A stretch of DNA of 64,000 bases, from assembly GCA_015227615.1 (NCBI GenBank), contig JAALGZ010000001.1:2356001-2420000 (forward strand). Direction: 5' to 3'. This stretch comes from Labyrinthula sp. Ha (Eukaryota > Sar > Bigyra > Labyrinthulida > Labyrinthulaceae). Both the position numbers and the translations under genes were made by a program. Positions 49,652 to 61,526 of the stretch are shown here, piece by piece. The notes beneath the pieces are model-generated. The model did not search any database. It worked only from the letters and a program-made list of their open reading frames with translations, and had not been told where the DNA came from. Each line of letters opens with the position of its first letter. Position 1 is the stretch's first letter.

Positions 49652-49837
49652 TGAAGGTAAGAAATAAAATATGTATTGTTAGATATTTAGTTTTGAACCA
49701 GTCTTCGATATATAAATAACTTCATGGTTAAGAATAAATACTGTAGACTAGTTTCATAACCAAAAACCAGCTAATATATATAACACTGTTCAACCCAAAT
49801 CAAGCCTATCGCTAGAGCACCAAGCGATGAAGTCGGT

Positions 49838-51349
49838 TTACTCGAAAAGTACCTGCGAAAGCCTTTCGAAAAAAGGTGCATCGCTATGTCCTAGAAACAG
49901 CTGATACCATAAATACGATAGAGCCCCGTACATCAAACTTAAGCCAATCGCGTCTGTTATGTTCCCCTTTATCTGCACCACGCTGTCTACACCATCAACA
50001 TAGCTCTGGGCATTAGCGAAATAAGTTAAGTCCTTCTCCTTTTGAATCCATCTCTTATCAAGAAACAGCTCTAAGTTCTTGTTTTTATCAAATATTTCTT
50101 CCATTGTAAACTTAGTTGACTGAAAGCAACAATCTCTGGAACTTGTTCCCATGATGTAGGTTTTTATGGTAGGAATCATAGTGTCATACCTTCTGGAATA
50201 CCCCATTTCCCAGGTAGGTACTTCCCCTGAGTAGCCTTTGAACGACATAGTCAGGTCAAATAACTCTACCTTCTTGAATTCTTCAGGGGAAAGTGCTTTT
50301 TTCATTTGACCCTAAGCTGTTAAACAATACAACAGGATACAATAATAGCCTCCAATCCCTTCCTTCTTGGTAAGAGTACTTTATCAAGAACTGGCCTAGA
50401 ATTTTTCTTTGCGAACTCTTTACATTTCATAACCGAACTTGTATTAACAGTGTTGCCCTCACTAAAAATTTTTTTCAAAAAAGAGAAAATACGGAAAGAT
50501 TAAGAACCATGTAGGGCTTGAGCTCTTCATAAACCTATTAACACTTGAAATGATTGTGGCTTCATCAAACTCCCACTTCCTCTTCAAAAATATAAACTGA
50601 AATGCTAAGCAGCCCCAACCAAATATTGGTATATTCTTTAACTCGTCCTTCAATGTGATCTTCAAATTTCCAGAGTAGTCAATTTGTCCTACTTTGCCAT
50701 CAACCAGTTTAGTTAACATCCACACATAAAACCAGTCGGCCTCAGTAGAGTGGTTACAAATTAAAATTTTCGGTGACCCATTCTTGGGAAAGTCCCCAGT
50801 TAGGTGCAAATTAGGAGTAGGGAATAAAAACAGGCAAGAATTCACCCAGGTGCGTTGTATCAAATCTCCCAGATATCTTGTTAGGTTTATGAGAGTCTGA
50901 AACCCGATAAAGTCACACAAGATAGAAATAGTCAATAAAGTGGACGCAGAGAGAGTTACAACAATGGATATGAGAGTTATAGCAAGAAGTCGTAGCAAGA
51001 ATTTTGACCAAATTGTAAACTGCACCAGATTTTCCCGAAGCCATCGCATCCTAGCTGAAAAATCGTTTTTCATTTTATTCAAATCAGCCTTTTTAAAGTT
51101 CATCTTATTCATTTTCATTCCTTGAAAGTTAATTCTATTGTTAAACTTCTGTCTGTTTTCCTCGAAGAAATCGAAGAATCTCTCCTTTAGCTGGTCCCTG
51201 GAAGTTCCTCGGCTTGACGACTCCGCCGACGCAGTAGAATCTGTTCTGACGCTCTTTGAGTGAAGAAATTTATAGGTTGGAGAGGTATCTGGCCTTTGTG
51301 AGAATGATGATGACTTTCTTCGCTGCGTTAACTTATCTTCTAGCTTCAT
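49838..51349 (-). CDS. 1-acyl-glycerophosphate / lysocardiolipin-type acyltransferase (three exons)
   Basis: Exons 51349-50493, 50461-50341 and 50311-49838 give 483 residues. A PlsC-family enzyme that acylates a lysophospholipid from acyl-CoA in the ER. The catalytic NHSTEAD (NHx4D) is at 199-205, the FIFLKRKW block follows, and PEGN (286-289, normally EGT) is formed only when the first intron is removed (P is split CC|T). LPRRKG and a DLTMSFKGYSG block follow, then a C-terminal hydrophobic stretch (LSLMYGALSYLWYQLFLG). This layout matches the AGPAT5/LCLAT1 group better than the short plastid or bacterial enzymes. The N terminus has a basic Ser-rich tail and an amphipathic Met/Lys/Asn/Phe segment before two membrane segments (about 115-150). 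ATCGGTTAAAAGA ends one base before the ATG. Confidence 0.85.
50312..50340 (-). other. 29-nt intron 2 of the acyltransferase gene
   Basis: Phase 0. Starts GTATCC and ends AACAGCTTAG in gene orientation. The first AG (24 nt) breaks the frame; the second (29 nt) joins EAII to GQMKKALS. Confidence 0.8.
50462..50492 (-). other. 31-nt intron 1 of the acyltransferase gene
   Basis: Phase 2. Starts GTATTTTC, ends ATTTTTAG. Splicing rebuilds the PEG motif that the family requires, which is strong evidence that it is real. Confidence 0.9.
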
Positions 51350-54300
51350 TTCTTTTAACCGATAGTTGCGTAATAGGTCGACTTAGCTCGATGACTGATG
51401 TTTTATGGCAGTTGAAATAACTAATGACGTGGTTAATTCAGATTTTCATCCAAAATTATATGAAAAGTTATATAATTTAACCATACAACAAGTCTTGTAG
51501 GAAAAACATGTTTTTTGAAGAATTGAGACGAAAATAAAAATGAAAAAAGCACAAGTCCATGGAATTAGGGGTATTCCATGACAATAAATTTCTTTAATCA
51601 ATTGGTTCATGTTTTATTTCTGAATGTAGATAAGAAGTCTAGGTCTTTGATTCGTATAAAATATCTCTGATTCTCTCTTAATTTCAATGATGAAGAATAT
51701 TGAGATCAAACACGTTGTCCAAACTGCTTGTGACAAAATATAATACCCACCAAGCAGAGATAACAGTGTAGAAATTTCTTCGAATCAACCAGTTTAGAAA
51801 GTGTAGAGTCTACCAAGAGAAACTTTAGATCAAGAAATATTATGCGTATTTTTGCCCCTTGAGCTAGCGGTCTTGATTTTCTTTTTTAACTATGATGCAA
51901 AACTAAACAACAATTGTAAAATGTCATATAAAGAGCAGCCATCCGCGAAAACTTGTTACGTTGCTTTTTTTCTTGCCACCAATTTAGCAGAATCTAAAGT
52001 TGAAAATCAAGTGAAAAGTGCACGGAGAAAAAAAACAAAAATTCAAAAAAACTTATAAATTAAGCTTTTAGTAATAACTTTAAGTTTTTTCAATATATAT
52101 AATTGATTATATGTTGTTCAAATTTTTTTTTCAGATAGGAAGTTAATTGAAAACAGTTACTGGCGACGGTGAAGAGTAGGTATGAAATGCCCTATTATAG
52201 AAAGTGAACATAATTACCGGATATGTACTCTTTTTTATACATAAGAAATTAAGATCATAAGCGATTTAATCAATTTACGCTTGTTATCTTTGGCTATTGG
52301 AGTTTTTTCTATAAAAAGATTTGTTTTAAAGGTGGCAATTCAAGGTCTTCAGTCATGATGATTAGTTTGTCTAAAAAACTTAATTTCCTGCTGATTTTTG
52401 GTATGAATATATCATGAGTAAGTAAACTAGTACTGAATATTACTCTTTTTTGCATCATAATGCTGTTTGAATTTTTGTATGGGCATGTGCCTTCTGATTA
52501 ATTTCTTTTTCTGAGCTCTCCAGTGGAAATTATTATTCTTGCTGTTTATTGTCCTAAGAGTATCCTAGATGATAACCACCCAGCAAAACATTGGACATCT
52601 CGCAAAGTATTTAATGGCATTATTCTGGTCATATTAATTTAAGCAAAGAACAACAGAGCTTTAAATCTTAATACAAAAAACGCGTGGCTCAACAGATTGA
52701 AACACAGTGAGTTAGCAACCTTAGGGTAGTTATACAGGTGCGGTTGGTGATTGAAATCTAGGTTATTCTTACTTATCTCAAGCCATCTCTCTAGTAGTAC
52801 CATTTGTTACTGGTAGGTTTATCGTCAATTCGCTCACTTTATTCTCTAAGAAAGGTTGTGTCTTCAGAGGTTACTTTCTTAGAAAACATGTCATCATAGT
52901 TATATTAGGGTTTAACCTGAATGGCGCCCCAAACCTGAAGCCAATCAAGGTCGGACCGGTTTAATTTCTTCTAACAAAAGGTAGTTGTTTTGTTTCATTC
53001 GAGCCATAAGTACCTGGTTATACGCATTTGACGTTAGAGTTATTTGAGACATTCTGACTGGTGAATAAAAATTGTTAGGAGAATTGAATTTTACGATAAT
53101 ATCTAATAGCCAATAATTACTCAAGAAACACATAAGGTAAAAATGATACAAGATTTATTAGAAGAACTTGAGATAAGATAAGAATAAGAAAAATAAAGCA
53201 ATAATTAGAAGTACTACCATGTGGAAATAGATCCATTTCAAGACGTATTTGAACTAGGTGCACATGTTAAAGTTTTTGAACCTCTTGAACTTTTCCAGTT
53301 TTGTGAACTTTTTTGCAGCTTAGATGGTCTTTTCTTAATTATTCTAAAATAGTAATTGGTATATAGATAAAATTTAATTTTCTGATCGCTCAATTAATGT
53401 AGTTTAAATGATGATAATTGTCGTTCGCGAAGTCCATAAAATAATATATCCATTCTACATTAATTTGTAAACATACAAAAAACATTACTCTATGCAATAT
53501 TCAGACCAAACTAAAGAGTTCTTAGAAAACATAAGCGAAGTTATGAAATACCATGATGTATGACTGATATTAATGGGTTTATTTAGCTTAGATATTTTTT
53601 ATGTGTTGGACATCAGGTTTACATCCAAAGGTACGTTCATGTATCTAAGGCTGATAGGTATCGCACGCCAGAATACGCCAATATTAGGGTTGACTGGATA
53701 TGGATAACTCTGGTATATGTTTGGTTTACGCTTAAACTGGGCTGCAGTACTCATCCTCTCTCGAGCTAAGTTTATGGTATGTGGCTGCTGCAGTATTTTT
53801 CTTAGGGTTTGATTATATCTTGTTCTGCAAGGTTCAAATTGGTTGCATATGTGAATGAGAAAGGATTAGAGTAAATTTAGAGCAATGTTTTCTAGAGCAC
53901 TCACTATAGTTCAGGGTAAATCATAAAGCTTTTAGATAGCCATTTTCTATTTTTTTTTGTTTGGAAGATGTGGTCAATACTTTTGGTTCTTGTGTGCTCA
54001 TAGTTTCTTGTTTATTAGGACATTGTCAGCCACAGTTCTAAGTAATAAAATTAATCACTTGAGTTTAGAATATATGTGACACTCGCACAGTGGATTTAAA
54101 TTCGTTTTCATGTTTAATCTTTCTGGGCTAATTACCACACGATGTATTTGGAGAGGTACTCAAAAAACGTATAGTATACGATGGGGTGCTCTTTTTGGGC
54201 TTCTAGCGCATTTGGAGATTGATGGGTAGGTCCTAGCTCCTTAAAAAGATTTGTACGAGGGTGAGATTGTGTTAATATTTTATCGACTCTTATTCTTGAC

Positions 54301-57300
54301 GAAAACTTATTTTCATGAAAGTTAGGGCATTAAAGAAACTAAGAGGAATTTGGAGTTTTTGTATCTTATTGGTTTGGGTAGTCTTTGTGAAGTTGGGCTA
54401 TACCGGATACTTCCTCTGGGCAATTGACCTATTTCATCGCGTATATTTTCAACTGTCTTCGTGCGATTTTCTACTAGTTTTCTAGTACTATTTTACTGAA
54501 ATAACTCATTCCCATTCTAAGTCTACTGGTTAGACTTTATTAATATTTTTTATTTACTGAAAGGTGGGTGAAATTGTTGATAAAACTATTCTTTAGCCTC
54601 CAGTTTTTAACATTGTAAAAGGAAGGTTCAGGCACAGAATTTTTTGTTAGATTTAGTTTCACTTATTAGTTTATCGAAGAAAATTAATCAAATTATTTAT
54701 ATTTTTAACATTTTTGATAATACCAAACAATTTCCCATTGCAAGAGACCTTCTTCAAGGTTTTTGAAAATTATTGGAGACTAATGTCAGACTTTTACTAC
54801 TTGTATGTTCTTCTCGCTTAATGAGAAGTAGATTTCTCCCGGCTTGATGTGTTATTTAGATTATCGTTTTTCTTAGCTTGGAACTAAAACTCTTCGCCAA
54901 CTCTTACCCAGAATTTAGTTACAAGACTTAAAAATTTGACTGTATGTTGACTTATATTCGCAATCAACTTCAAAGTTGCAGTTTTGTAATAAACCTTTTC
55001 ATGAAAACCTACATGTACTCGCTAGGAATTTTGTTGGTTTCAATAAAACCGAGGTATATAATAATGACATTGTTTGTTGGTGTTTACTTTTCTGATAAAT
55101 ACAGTCCTTAAAATATATGTTGATTAAGTAATGTGGGTTGCGTGTCTATTGTCTCCGTATATTAGAATAGTATTTTCAGTGAAAATGCTATTAAGTATCA
55201 TGTTACTAACTCTTGCATTGTAGAATGCAGTACTTTTATTGTGTTATGATGGAGTTTAGGTTGGGCTCGTTCAATAATGTAAACTAGTCAATTGTAATAT
55301 GATTAGCGGTTAAAATATACTCTCTACTGTCGCTTAGTTTAACCATTAATACTGTCAGTAAAATTTCTTAAGTACATTCTCTTGTAACAGTCCCAAGTTA
55401 TAAAAAAAAGCCAAGGTGAAGTAAAGTGAAAAAAGTGTTTAAATATACGTAATTCAGTTGAAAACCCCATTTAAAACTTGAAATGATTGGGAAGTTTTCT
55501 CTCTTCTTCCATTTGTGATGATTTACACACTCTTTTCTTGTTCCCTCATTCATTCTTTTAGGAAAACGGAGTTTGTAAGGTGAAAGTTGAACAAGACAGT
55601 GCTCCCCTTTATCAAAAAGTTTCAAACCCTTTAAATACTAGCCTATTTTTGCCATATTTCTTTACGGTTTTATTGATTAATTAATAGAGAAGTTAGATCT
55701 TGTGAAAAGTTGGTATATTTTCTCTTAAATTGGCTTTCCAAGTTCAAAATCCTTGAGCAATATACTGCAGCATATTGTTAACTACCTTCAGCAGCAGCTG
55801 AAAGATAACGTTGACTAAGCTAACTGTTCGATAGAAAAAAGATATTCTACAATTATATCTAGGAGTAGATTTGAGTGGATTTTTATAACAAATACTGCAT
55901 TTTGCTAATTGAGGTATTTTAACCAGGCTAGCAAAAGTAACGAACAATATTATTATGGAGTTTCGCACTACTTCAGAAATTTTCAATTTTTCAAAATATG
56001 TCTCATCATCAACAGATACTTAGTTAATATTATAATTGTGACAATGAGTATTTTTTTTCAAGGAATATTCATTCTGTTTCAATGTCATTATGAATATTCG
56101 ATAAGAAAATTGACTGATAGAAACCCTTCTTATTTTCACAAAAATATTCATCTAACACTTCTACAAGATGTTTTTCCTTTCCATCAAAGATTGTAGGATC
56201 TGAATGTTGTGCTACTTGTTTCGATTTGCTCTGTCTATAATCAGCCTACTTATCTGGTATATTTTTAGCTTATTTTAGCAAGAAATGAGTATATATATAT
56301 ACTATCTCTTTATTATTGTTTTTGAATTCTCGCAGTATTTCCCCATTGCTAATCATTGAAATTAATTGTTGCAATACTGGTTTGAACTGTATTTGAATTT
56401 GGTTAATATTACTCTTTTCTCTTCTGTCATGGCTATTTTCGAAATAACTACTCAGATGCTCTTAAAGGATTGTATCATTCATAAACTTTGGCTACTAGCT
56501 TCTCAAAAAACTTTTTTTGGAAATTTGGGAATTTTTTTTTGATTTAAAGATATTCATTTTTTGTATTTGAAATCATTTTTGGACTTTCAAGAACTTTGAT
56601 GTCAAGCTACTTCAATAGCGGAGGCTTATACTCAAAGTCAAAAGGTCCTTTGATGGAGGTTGAGTAGACGAAGACTCGATATTGACAAAGTAACCCAAAA
56701 GCTCAAATTTTTTAATAGCATGGTCTAGTTTTCTATTGACCCATATATTTTCTTAGATAAGAAATTTTTGTTATAGAAACGCAAGGCATACTCACAGTTG
56801 ATGACAAAAATATGTTTCTAGAAGGAATAAACCCTGACATTTATGGAAAATATATGCGGTGTCTATTGTATCCATTTCTACTGGCAATAGTTAAACATAA
56901 TCAATTAAAACTTTTTTAATAATATAAATAATTTTCCACTATTAGACGTTTCTTTGCTGAAGTAATTTAGTTTATTTATATCAGCTAGCTCTTTCTAGAT
57001 ACTTAGCCATTAAAATCAATACTAGGTGTTTATGTTCTTTTGTTCCTCTTCTTAATATATTATTAAAATAAAGAAACAAGAACTAAAAGCATTTTTAACC
57101 AGAATCTCACATGTCTCGCTGGAGAAATTTAAAAGATAATGTATTTTGTTACACAACTTCGCAACCAGTTCCAAGATCCTGTCGCTAAGTCCTCTGATTT
57201 CGGAGACTCGGCTTTCAAGCTCTTATACCATCATTATTACTGCAATAACAGATGAATAATATATTCAGTAGGAATTAATTCATTTCTATCTTATCTCAAA

Positions 57301-57800
57301 TGAAATCTTTTAGGGAGCCTCTTGAATCCTTCTCTCTGCAATTCTTGGATAAACAAGATCCCTGTTTTTGTCTCCTTGGTAAGTTGTACAACAAACTTGA
57401 GTTCAAGAATGATAAGACCGTCAAAGTTGATAGAAATGTAAACTATTTTTTTCTACGAGTCTCATACCCTTGAAACCTTTTGGGGCAAAGAATTAGGTTA
57501 TTGTTCGTAAACACTCATACTTCGCCTTCTAGGTTTTGAGATATAACATTTAATAACGATGTGGTGTTACCACAGACTAAAAGTCGGAAAAGAGAAAAGA
57601 AGACTCTTAGATTGGATAAACTCCTGTATAAACATACTTTCTCTCCTGGCGTGTACTTTAGCTTCATAAGCCGGTCCAATCATTGGTCACATAGTAAAAC
57701 AGGTTAACTATAATAAAGATTAGTGCTCCAGAACATTAGTGTTGCTAAGTTGGAAAAAGGAACCTGATTCTTTACGGCTGCTGCCAAAGGACTTTTGCTG
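51350..57800. other. 6.4-kb gene-free AT-rich stretch
   Basis: No gene, structural RNA or transposon protein could be recognised. Short open frames (up to 95 codons, 55909-56196) have no family resemblance. GGTTAAC at about 57703-57709 lies near the Nudix gene but further from its ATG than in the other motif-bearing genes. Confidence 0.5.
51351..51363 (-). promoter_or_regulatory. Start-proximal C(N)GTTAA motif of the acyltransferase
   Basis: Reads ATCGGTTAAAAGA in gene orientation, one base from the ATG. Same class of site as at 19043, 22085, 32769, 58937 and 18898. Confidence 0.45.
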
Positions 57801-58829
57801 ATGCCTTTTAATAACCCTAGTTTTGAACTACGTGGAAATCTCACTGTACAGAATAGCTCCACTGTAATTTGTCTGAGACAGAAGAAAAATGTTTCATCTT
57901 CCTCTGTCCGCAAAGTGGATAGAGGTGCGTTCCTTAGGGCTTACCTCTCAAATCCAAAACATACGGAAGACAATTTCAACAAAATATTTCACAATGTTTT
58001 TGAAGGCTTCTTTTCTGATAAAGTAGGTGGATATGAGTTTTTAAATAATTGGGAGATTCTCATGGGACAAAGTGAATGTATTAACTACTTGAAGAGTGAG
58101 AAGACAAAATTAAGAACTATGAGATATGCTGGAGAATTGAAGCTACCTGGTGGAAATGTGGATGAAGGTGAGTCATTTGAACAATGCGCCGTAAGAGAAC
58201 TCAAAGAGGAGTTCTTAATTGAAGAAGACTGTGAGAATATTGTTCTTCGACCTTACTCAGTGCATCAAACTAGGCCTATACGATCAAAATCGAACTTGAT
58301 GCATAACTTTGTATGCTTAGAGGAAGAGAATAAATTCCTTCAGGAGCTAGATATTCAAGATGTGAACAAAAAGTTATTTATGAAGAGAAAGACCTTCTTT
58401 AAATCCCTTCAGAGCGAAAAATATTGGAGTTTGGGCGTTCAAGACAAGGAGGAGATATCACCTGAAGTTCATAAGATCATGTGGATGGATTTAGATGAAG
58501 TTATTTTACAATGTTTTGCTTCTGCTTTTCCTGGGATTTTTGTCAACGATTTTCAAAGAGCACAATTCAAACTCTTAGGTAAGAAAAGAAGAGATCCAAT
58601 GTTTCTTACAGGATTTACTTTGTGCTCTGTTGACATTTTCCAAAATTCTAAGATCCTCTCTGAATTTTGCAAAAAACAAAATATGACTATTCTTTCAAGA
58701 AATGGTCAAATCTTTCAATCTGGCATGTCGGCACAGGATGTGGAACAATCTTTAGGTAGATTGCAGTTTCCCACGTTTCACCCAAATCAGATTAAGAAAC
58801 GAAGAGAAAACCTGAAGGCTAAACTTTAG
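57801..58829 (+). CDS. Nudix hydrolase-domain protein
   Basis: 342 residues from ATG 57801 (two in-frame codons upstream begin with TTG). The Nudix box is at about 117-140: GGNVDEGESF...VRELKEEFL, fitting Gx5Ex7REUxEExGU except that the last Gly is Phe. All catalytic Glu residues for Mg2+ binding are present. The Nudix fold hydrolyses nucleoside diphosphates linked to another group; the substrate cannot be told. Upstream is a segment (FEGFFSDKVGGYEFLNNWEI, then TMRYAGELKLPGG) typical of the strand leading into the box, and downstream about 200 residues continue the domain (VHKIMWMDLDEVI) and add a basic tail (IKKRRENLKAKL). Intronless. MSH4 follows on the same strand after 123 bp. Confidence 0.75.
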   Translation: MPFNNPSFELRGNLTVQNSSTVICLRQKKNVSSSSVRKVDRGAFLRAYLSNPKHTEDNFNKIFHNVFEGFFSDKVGGYEFLNNWEILMGQSECINYLKSEKTKLRTMRYAGELKLPGGNVDEGESFEQCAVRELKEEFLIEEDCENIVLRPYSVHQTRPIRSKSNLMHNFVCLEEENKFLQELDIQDVNKKLFMKRKTFFKSLQSEKYWSLGVQDKEEISPEVHKIMWMDLDEVILQCFASAFPGIFVNDFQRAQFKLLGKKRRDPMFLTGFTLCSVDIFQNSKILSEFCKKQNMTILSRNGQIFQSGMSAQDVEQSLGRLQFPTFHPNQIKKRRENLKAKL

Positions 58830-58936
58830 CTTCTTTCAACAGTGAAAGTTTTCTTGGTATCTTTTTATTGGTCACACATTTTTAAATGCTTAAAATATTT
58901 TATTGTCACATCTATCCGTTATGCCAAATGTTTACT

Positions 58937-58946
58937 AGCGGTTAAG
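58937..58946 (+). promoter_or_regulatory. Start-proximal C(N)GTTAA motif of MSH4
   Basis: AGCGGTTAAG, followed by ATAAAA and the ATG. A second, looser copy (ATCCGTTATG) is at about 58914-58923. The spacing resembles that at the ankyrin and acyltransferase genes. Confidence 0.45.
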
Positions 58947-58952
58947 ATAAAA

Positions 58953-61526
58953 ATGGAAAAAGAAAAGTGGGTTGATAAAGCTGGTGACGGAATAAATATC
59001 TTAAATATTGAAGAAGCGGGGTTTTGTGAAGAGAAGTTGGTTATTGCACTGATGGGTAACAGTAGTGGTCAGGTTGGTCTTGCATACTTGGACTTGAACA
59101 GCCCAAGTTTGAATCTTCTTCACATAAATGATGACAAAATGTTTTCTAACACAATGCGTTTCTTAGGTGAAGATTGTGTATTTGAGGTTATTCTTGCTGA
59201 GTCGCACGCCAAGAACCAGAGGTTGTGTAAAATAATACAGCGCGGTTCGAAGGGCATAGCCAGTGTTACCAACAACGAAAGGAAGAGAAATCCAAGTGTA
59301 AGCTTGGTGCATAGATCTACTTTTAATGAGGATGCAGGTTTAAGCAAGCTTTGCGAGTTAGCTGGGGATGACTCTTTCTCAGCAAAGCGAACTTTTGGTT
59401 GTCATTACCTGTGCAATGCTGCCGCGGCGGCTCTCTTAAATCATCTGAACAAAGTGTACCAGTTGAACTTTTCTCCAGGATCAGTCCATGTTCAGCAAAT
59501 AACGCCAAAAAACAGCATGTTCATTGATGCTTCTACAGTCAAAGACCTAGAATTGCTATTGAACAAGAAAACTAATTCGCGAAAAGGCTCTCTATTTGAC
59601 TTAATAAATTTTACCAATACTAGAGTGGGACAAAAGATGCTTAAGAGAAAAATTCTCGGACCACCAACTGATCTGAATATTATTAGGGAGTATCATGTCG
59701 GTGCAAAGGAACTTCTTCAAGAAAGGAATCTTCAATCATTTGAAGATTTAATAGATGCTCTATCAAATCTACAAGACGTAGATGTTCTTACGAACTTTTT
59801 TTCTTCAAAACCAAAAACCTACTCCGTCTCTAGTCTGTTGAGAGAAATAACAAACACCATTCGCCTCAAAGAGTTGATTTCACAAATATTGATGTTGCCA
59901 TCAGCCTTAGAAGGTATGACATCACCTATTTTTACCGATGCCTCGACTCGTATTAGAGATCATCAAAGCACGTTTACTGAAACCATTGAGAATATTAATA
60001 AGAGGATAAACCTCGACGTGGAATTTAAAAGAGGAGCTCAGGAGAGAATGACTGAGGCACTACTTGCTGTGAAGCGCAATGTGGATGGGCTGCTTGATGT
60101 ATCAAGAACAACCTATGTCCAGGCCTTTGACAAAATGCGACAAATTATCGCATCCTACGTAGCTCGAGCACCAAATTTAAAGATTTCATTGACTTGGACA
60201 GCCCAAAGAGGATACCACATAAAATACAATAAGCAAAAAAGTATGGATGAGGAAAACAGGCACCAACAAAACCACGGCATAGAATTTATTCGCATCAAAG
60301 AACTAAAATCAACAATAAAGTGTACCACAGAAGAGATTCTTATCTGCGCTGAACGTATGAAGGTTTCTAAAAATGAGATACTGGATCGGAGCTTGATGGT
60401 GCTCAATGACCTTAGGCAAACGTTAAGGGGGTCTGGTTGCATTCAAGCGTTATACAACATAACCGACACAATTGCAAATATTGATTACGTCGCAGCAATA
60501 GCTTCAGCTAGTCATTTGTTTCCAGAATGGACATTTCCCAATGTAGGATCAGTTGAAAGCCAATCCTCCTTTGTGATCAAGAATTTTATTCACCCGCTTT
60601 GCTGTTTCCTTGAGAAATCATCTCCTGTGAATGAAATAAACACCGCTACTGCTCCAAATAAAGCACTTGCCAACACGATTTCACTTTATCAGAAGCATCA
60701 AAAGCTGGCTCTCATAACAGGAGCAAATTCAAGTGGAAAATCGACGTTGCTCAAAGCTGTTGGTGTTATCAACGTAATGTCACACTTAGGGTTTCCAGTT
60801 CCCGCTGAGTCAGTGGAGATGCCTGTATGCAAGAACCTTCTAACAAGAATAGGAACCGAGGATGATTTAGAAGGCAATGCTAGTACCTTCAGTGTCGAAA
60901 TGAGTGACCTCGCAAAGATATTCTCCAAGCTTGAGGAGTCATCTACAACCACAAACTCATCGCTGGTTCTTATAGATGAACTAGGGCGCGGAACAGCTCC
61001 ACAAGATGGAGCTTCGATTGCTTGGGCTAGCCTAGAACATTTCCTTACTTTTCCTGCTTTCACTCTTTTCGTATCGCACTACTCTGAACTCTCCCTACTT
61101 GCACACCAAATAAATTTACACGTTAAACAATATTGTTTTAAATTCAAAGAGGTGGAGGGTGTTACAGATACTGGATCACGTTCCCTTCTCTCGTTTGAGC
61201 CTACACATCAACTTATAGTAAAGAATGAATCAACTCCGGAGATTGGGGATTTTCCTTATGGAATTCAAGCAGCGAAGTTCGGGGGATTTCCAGAACCTGT
61301 TGTTGAGAAAGCCTTAAATATACGAAGGGAATTGAAGGCGAAGCATCACTTAGATAACAAGAATTTTGCAATACAAGACTACGAAATGTTTTTCGCAGAG
61401 ATTTCTCAGAAGGATGCTATAGCCATGGTATACCCAACAATCAGACTTGTGCTGCAAAATTTTGATAATTTTGGTGAACGTGAAATTATACAATTTGTCC
61501 AGCAGTTGCAGGAAAAGTTGAAATAA
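58953..61526 (+). CDS. MSH4: Meiotic MutS homologue MSH4
   Basis: 857 residues from ATG 58953; the frame is open further upstream but without another ATG that fits. MSH4 forms a clamp with MSH5 that stabilises Holliday-junction intermediates and promotes crossovers in meiosis. It lacks the mismatch-recognition domain I, as MSH4 does, and starts with a connector domain. The lever/clamp core reads FIDASTVKDLELL, GSLFDLINFTNTRVGQKML, ILGPPTDLNIIREYH. The ATPase has Walker A TGANSSGKST (589-598), the MutS STFSVEM signature, Walker B LVLIDELGRGT (D675, E676) and FVSHYSEL. The core fits MSH4 better than MSH5, MSH2 or MSH6. AGCGGTTAAG lies six bases before the ATG. Its stop is 31 bp from that of the converging APE2-like gene. 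Intronless. Confidence 0.87.
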   Translation: MEKEKWVDKAGDGINILNIEEAGFCEEKLVIALMGNSSGQVGLAYLDLNSPSLNLLHINDDKMFSNTMRFLGEDCVFEVILAESHAKNQRLCKIIQRGSKGIASVTNNERKRNPSVSLVHRSTFNEDAGLSKLCELAGDDSFSAKRTFGCHYLCNAAAAALLNHLNKVYQLNFSPGSVHVQQITPKNSMFIDASTVKDLELLLNKKTNSRKGSLFDLINFTNTRVGQKMLKRKILGPPTDLNIIREYHVGAKELLQERNLQSFEDLIDALSNLQDVDVLTNFFSSKPKTYSVSSLLREITNTIRLKELISQILMLPSALEGMTSPIFTDASTRIRDHQSTFTETIENINKRINLDVEFKRGAQERMTEALLAVKRNVDGLLDVSRTTYVQAFDKMRQIIASYVARAPNLKISLTWTAQRGYHIKYNKQKSMDEENRHQQNHGIEFIRIKELKSTIKCTTEEILICAERMKVSKNEILDRSLMVLNDLRQTLRGSGCIQALYNITDTIANIDYVAAIASASHLFPEWTFPNVGSVESQSSFVIKNFIHPLCCFLEKSSPVNEINTATAPNKALANTISLYQKHQKLALITGANSSGKSTLLKAVGVINVMSHLGFPVPAESVEMPVCKNLLTRIGTEDDLEGNASTFSVEMSDLAKIFSKLEESSTTTNSSLVLIDELGRGTAPQDGASIAWASLEHFLTFPAFTLFVSHYSELSLLAHQINLHVKQYCFKFKEVEGVTDTGSRSLLSFEPTHQLIVKNESTPEIGDFPYGIQAAKFGGFPEPVVEKALNIRRELKAKHHLDNKNFAIQDYEMFFAEISQKDAIAMVYPTIRLVLQNFDNFGEREIIQFVQQLQEKLK

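Larger units (their letters stand above)
44687..49664 (-). repeat. Right arm of the giant inverted repeat (about 4.98 kb)
   Basis: Reverse complement of 34333-39306. Inner end starts TAGTGGAGAATCTCGAG; outer end is GAAGGTAAGAAA, 13 bp after the bZIP-like stop. The first base after the stop codon differs from the other arm (T versus C). Further single differences are seen, for example near 46062, 47112, 47310 and 47551. Confidence 0.95.

Noticed and set aside
34333-49664. Idea that the palindrome is a single foldback transposon
   Set aside because: No matching target duplication at the outer ends, no transposase in arms or spacer, and arms carry an ordinary-looking gene.
51852-52058. 68-codon frame with a basic tail
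   Set aside because: Short, low complexity, no family resemblance.
58842-58952. In-frame extension upstream of MSH4
   Set aside because: The extension begins at a non-ATG codon, its residues do not resemble MSH4, and the ATG at 58953 lies just after the start-proximal motif.
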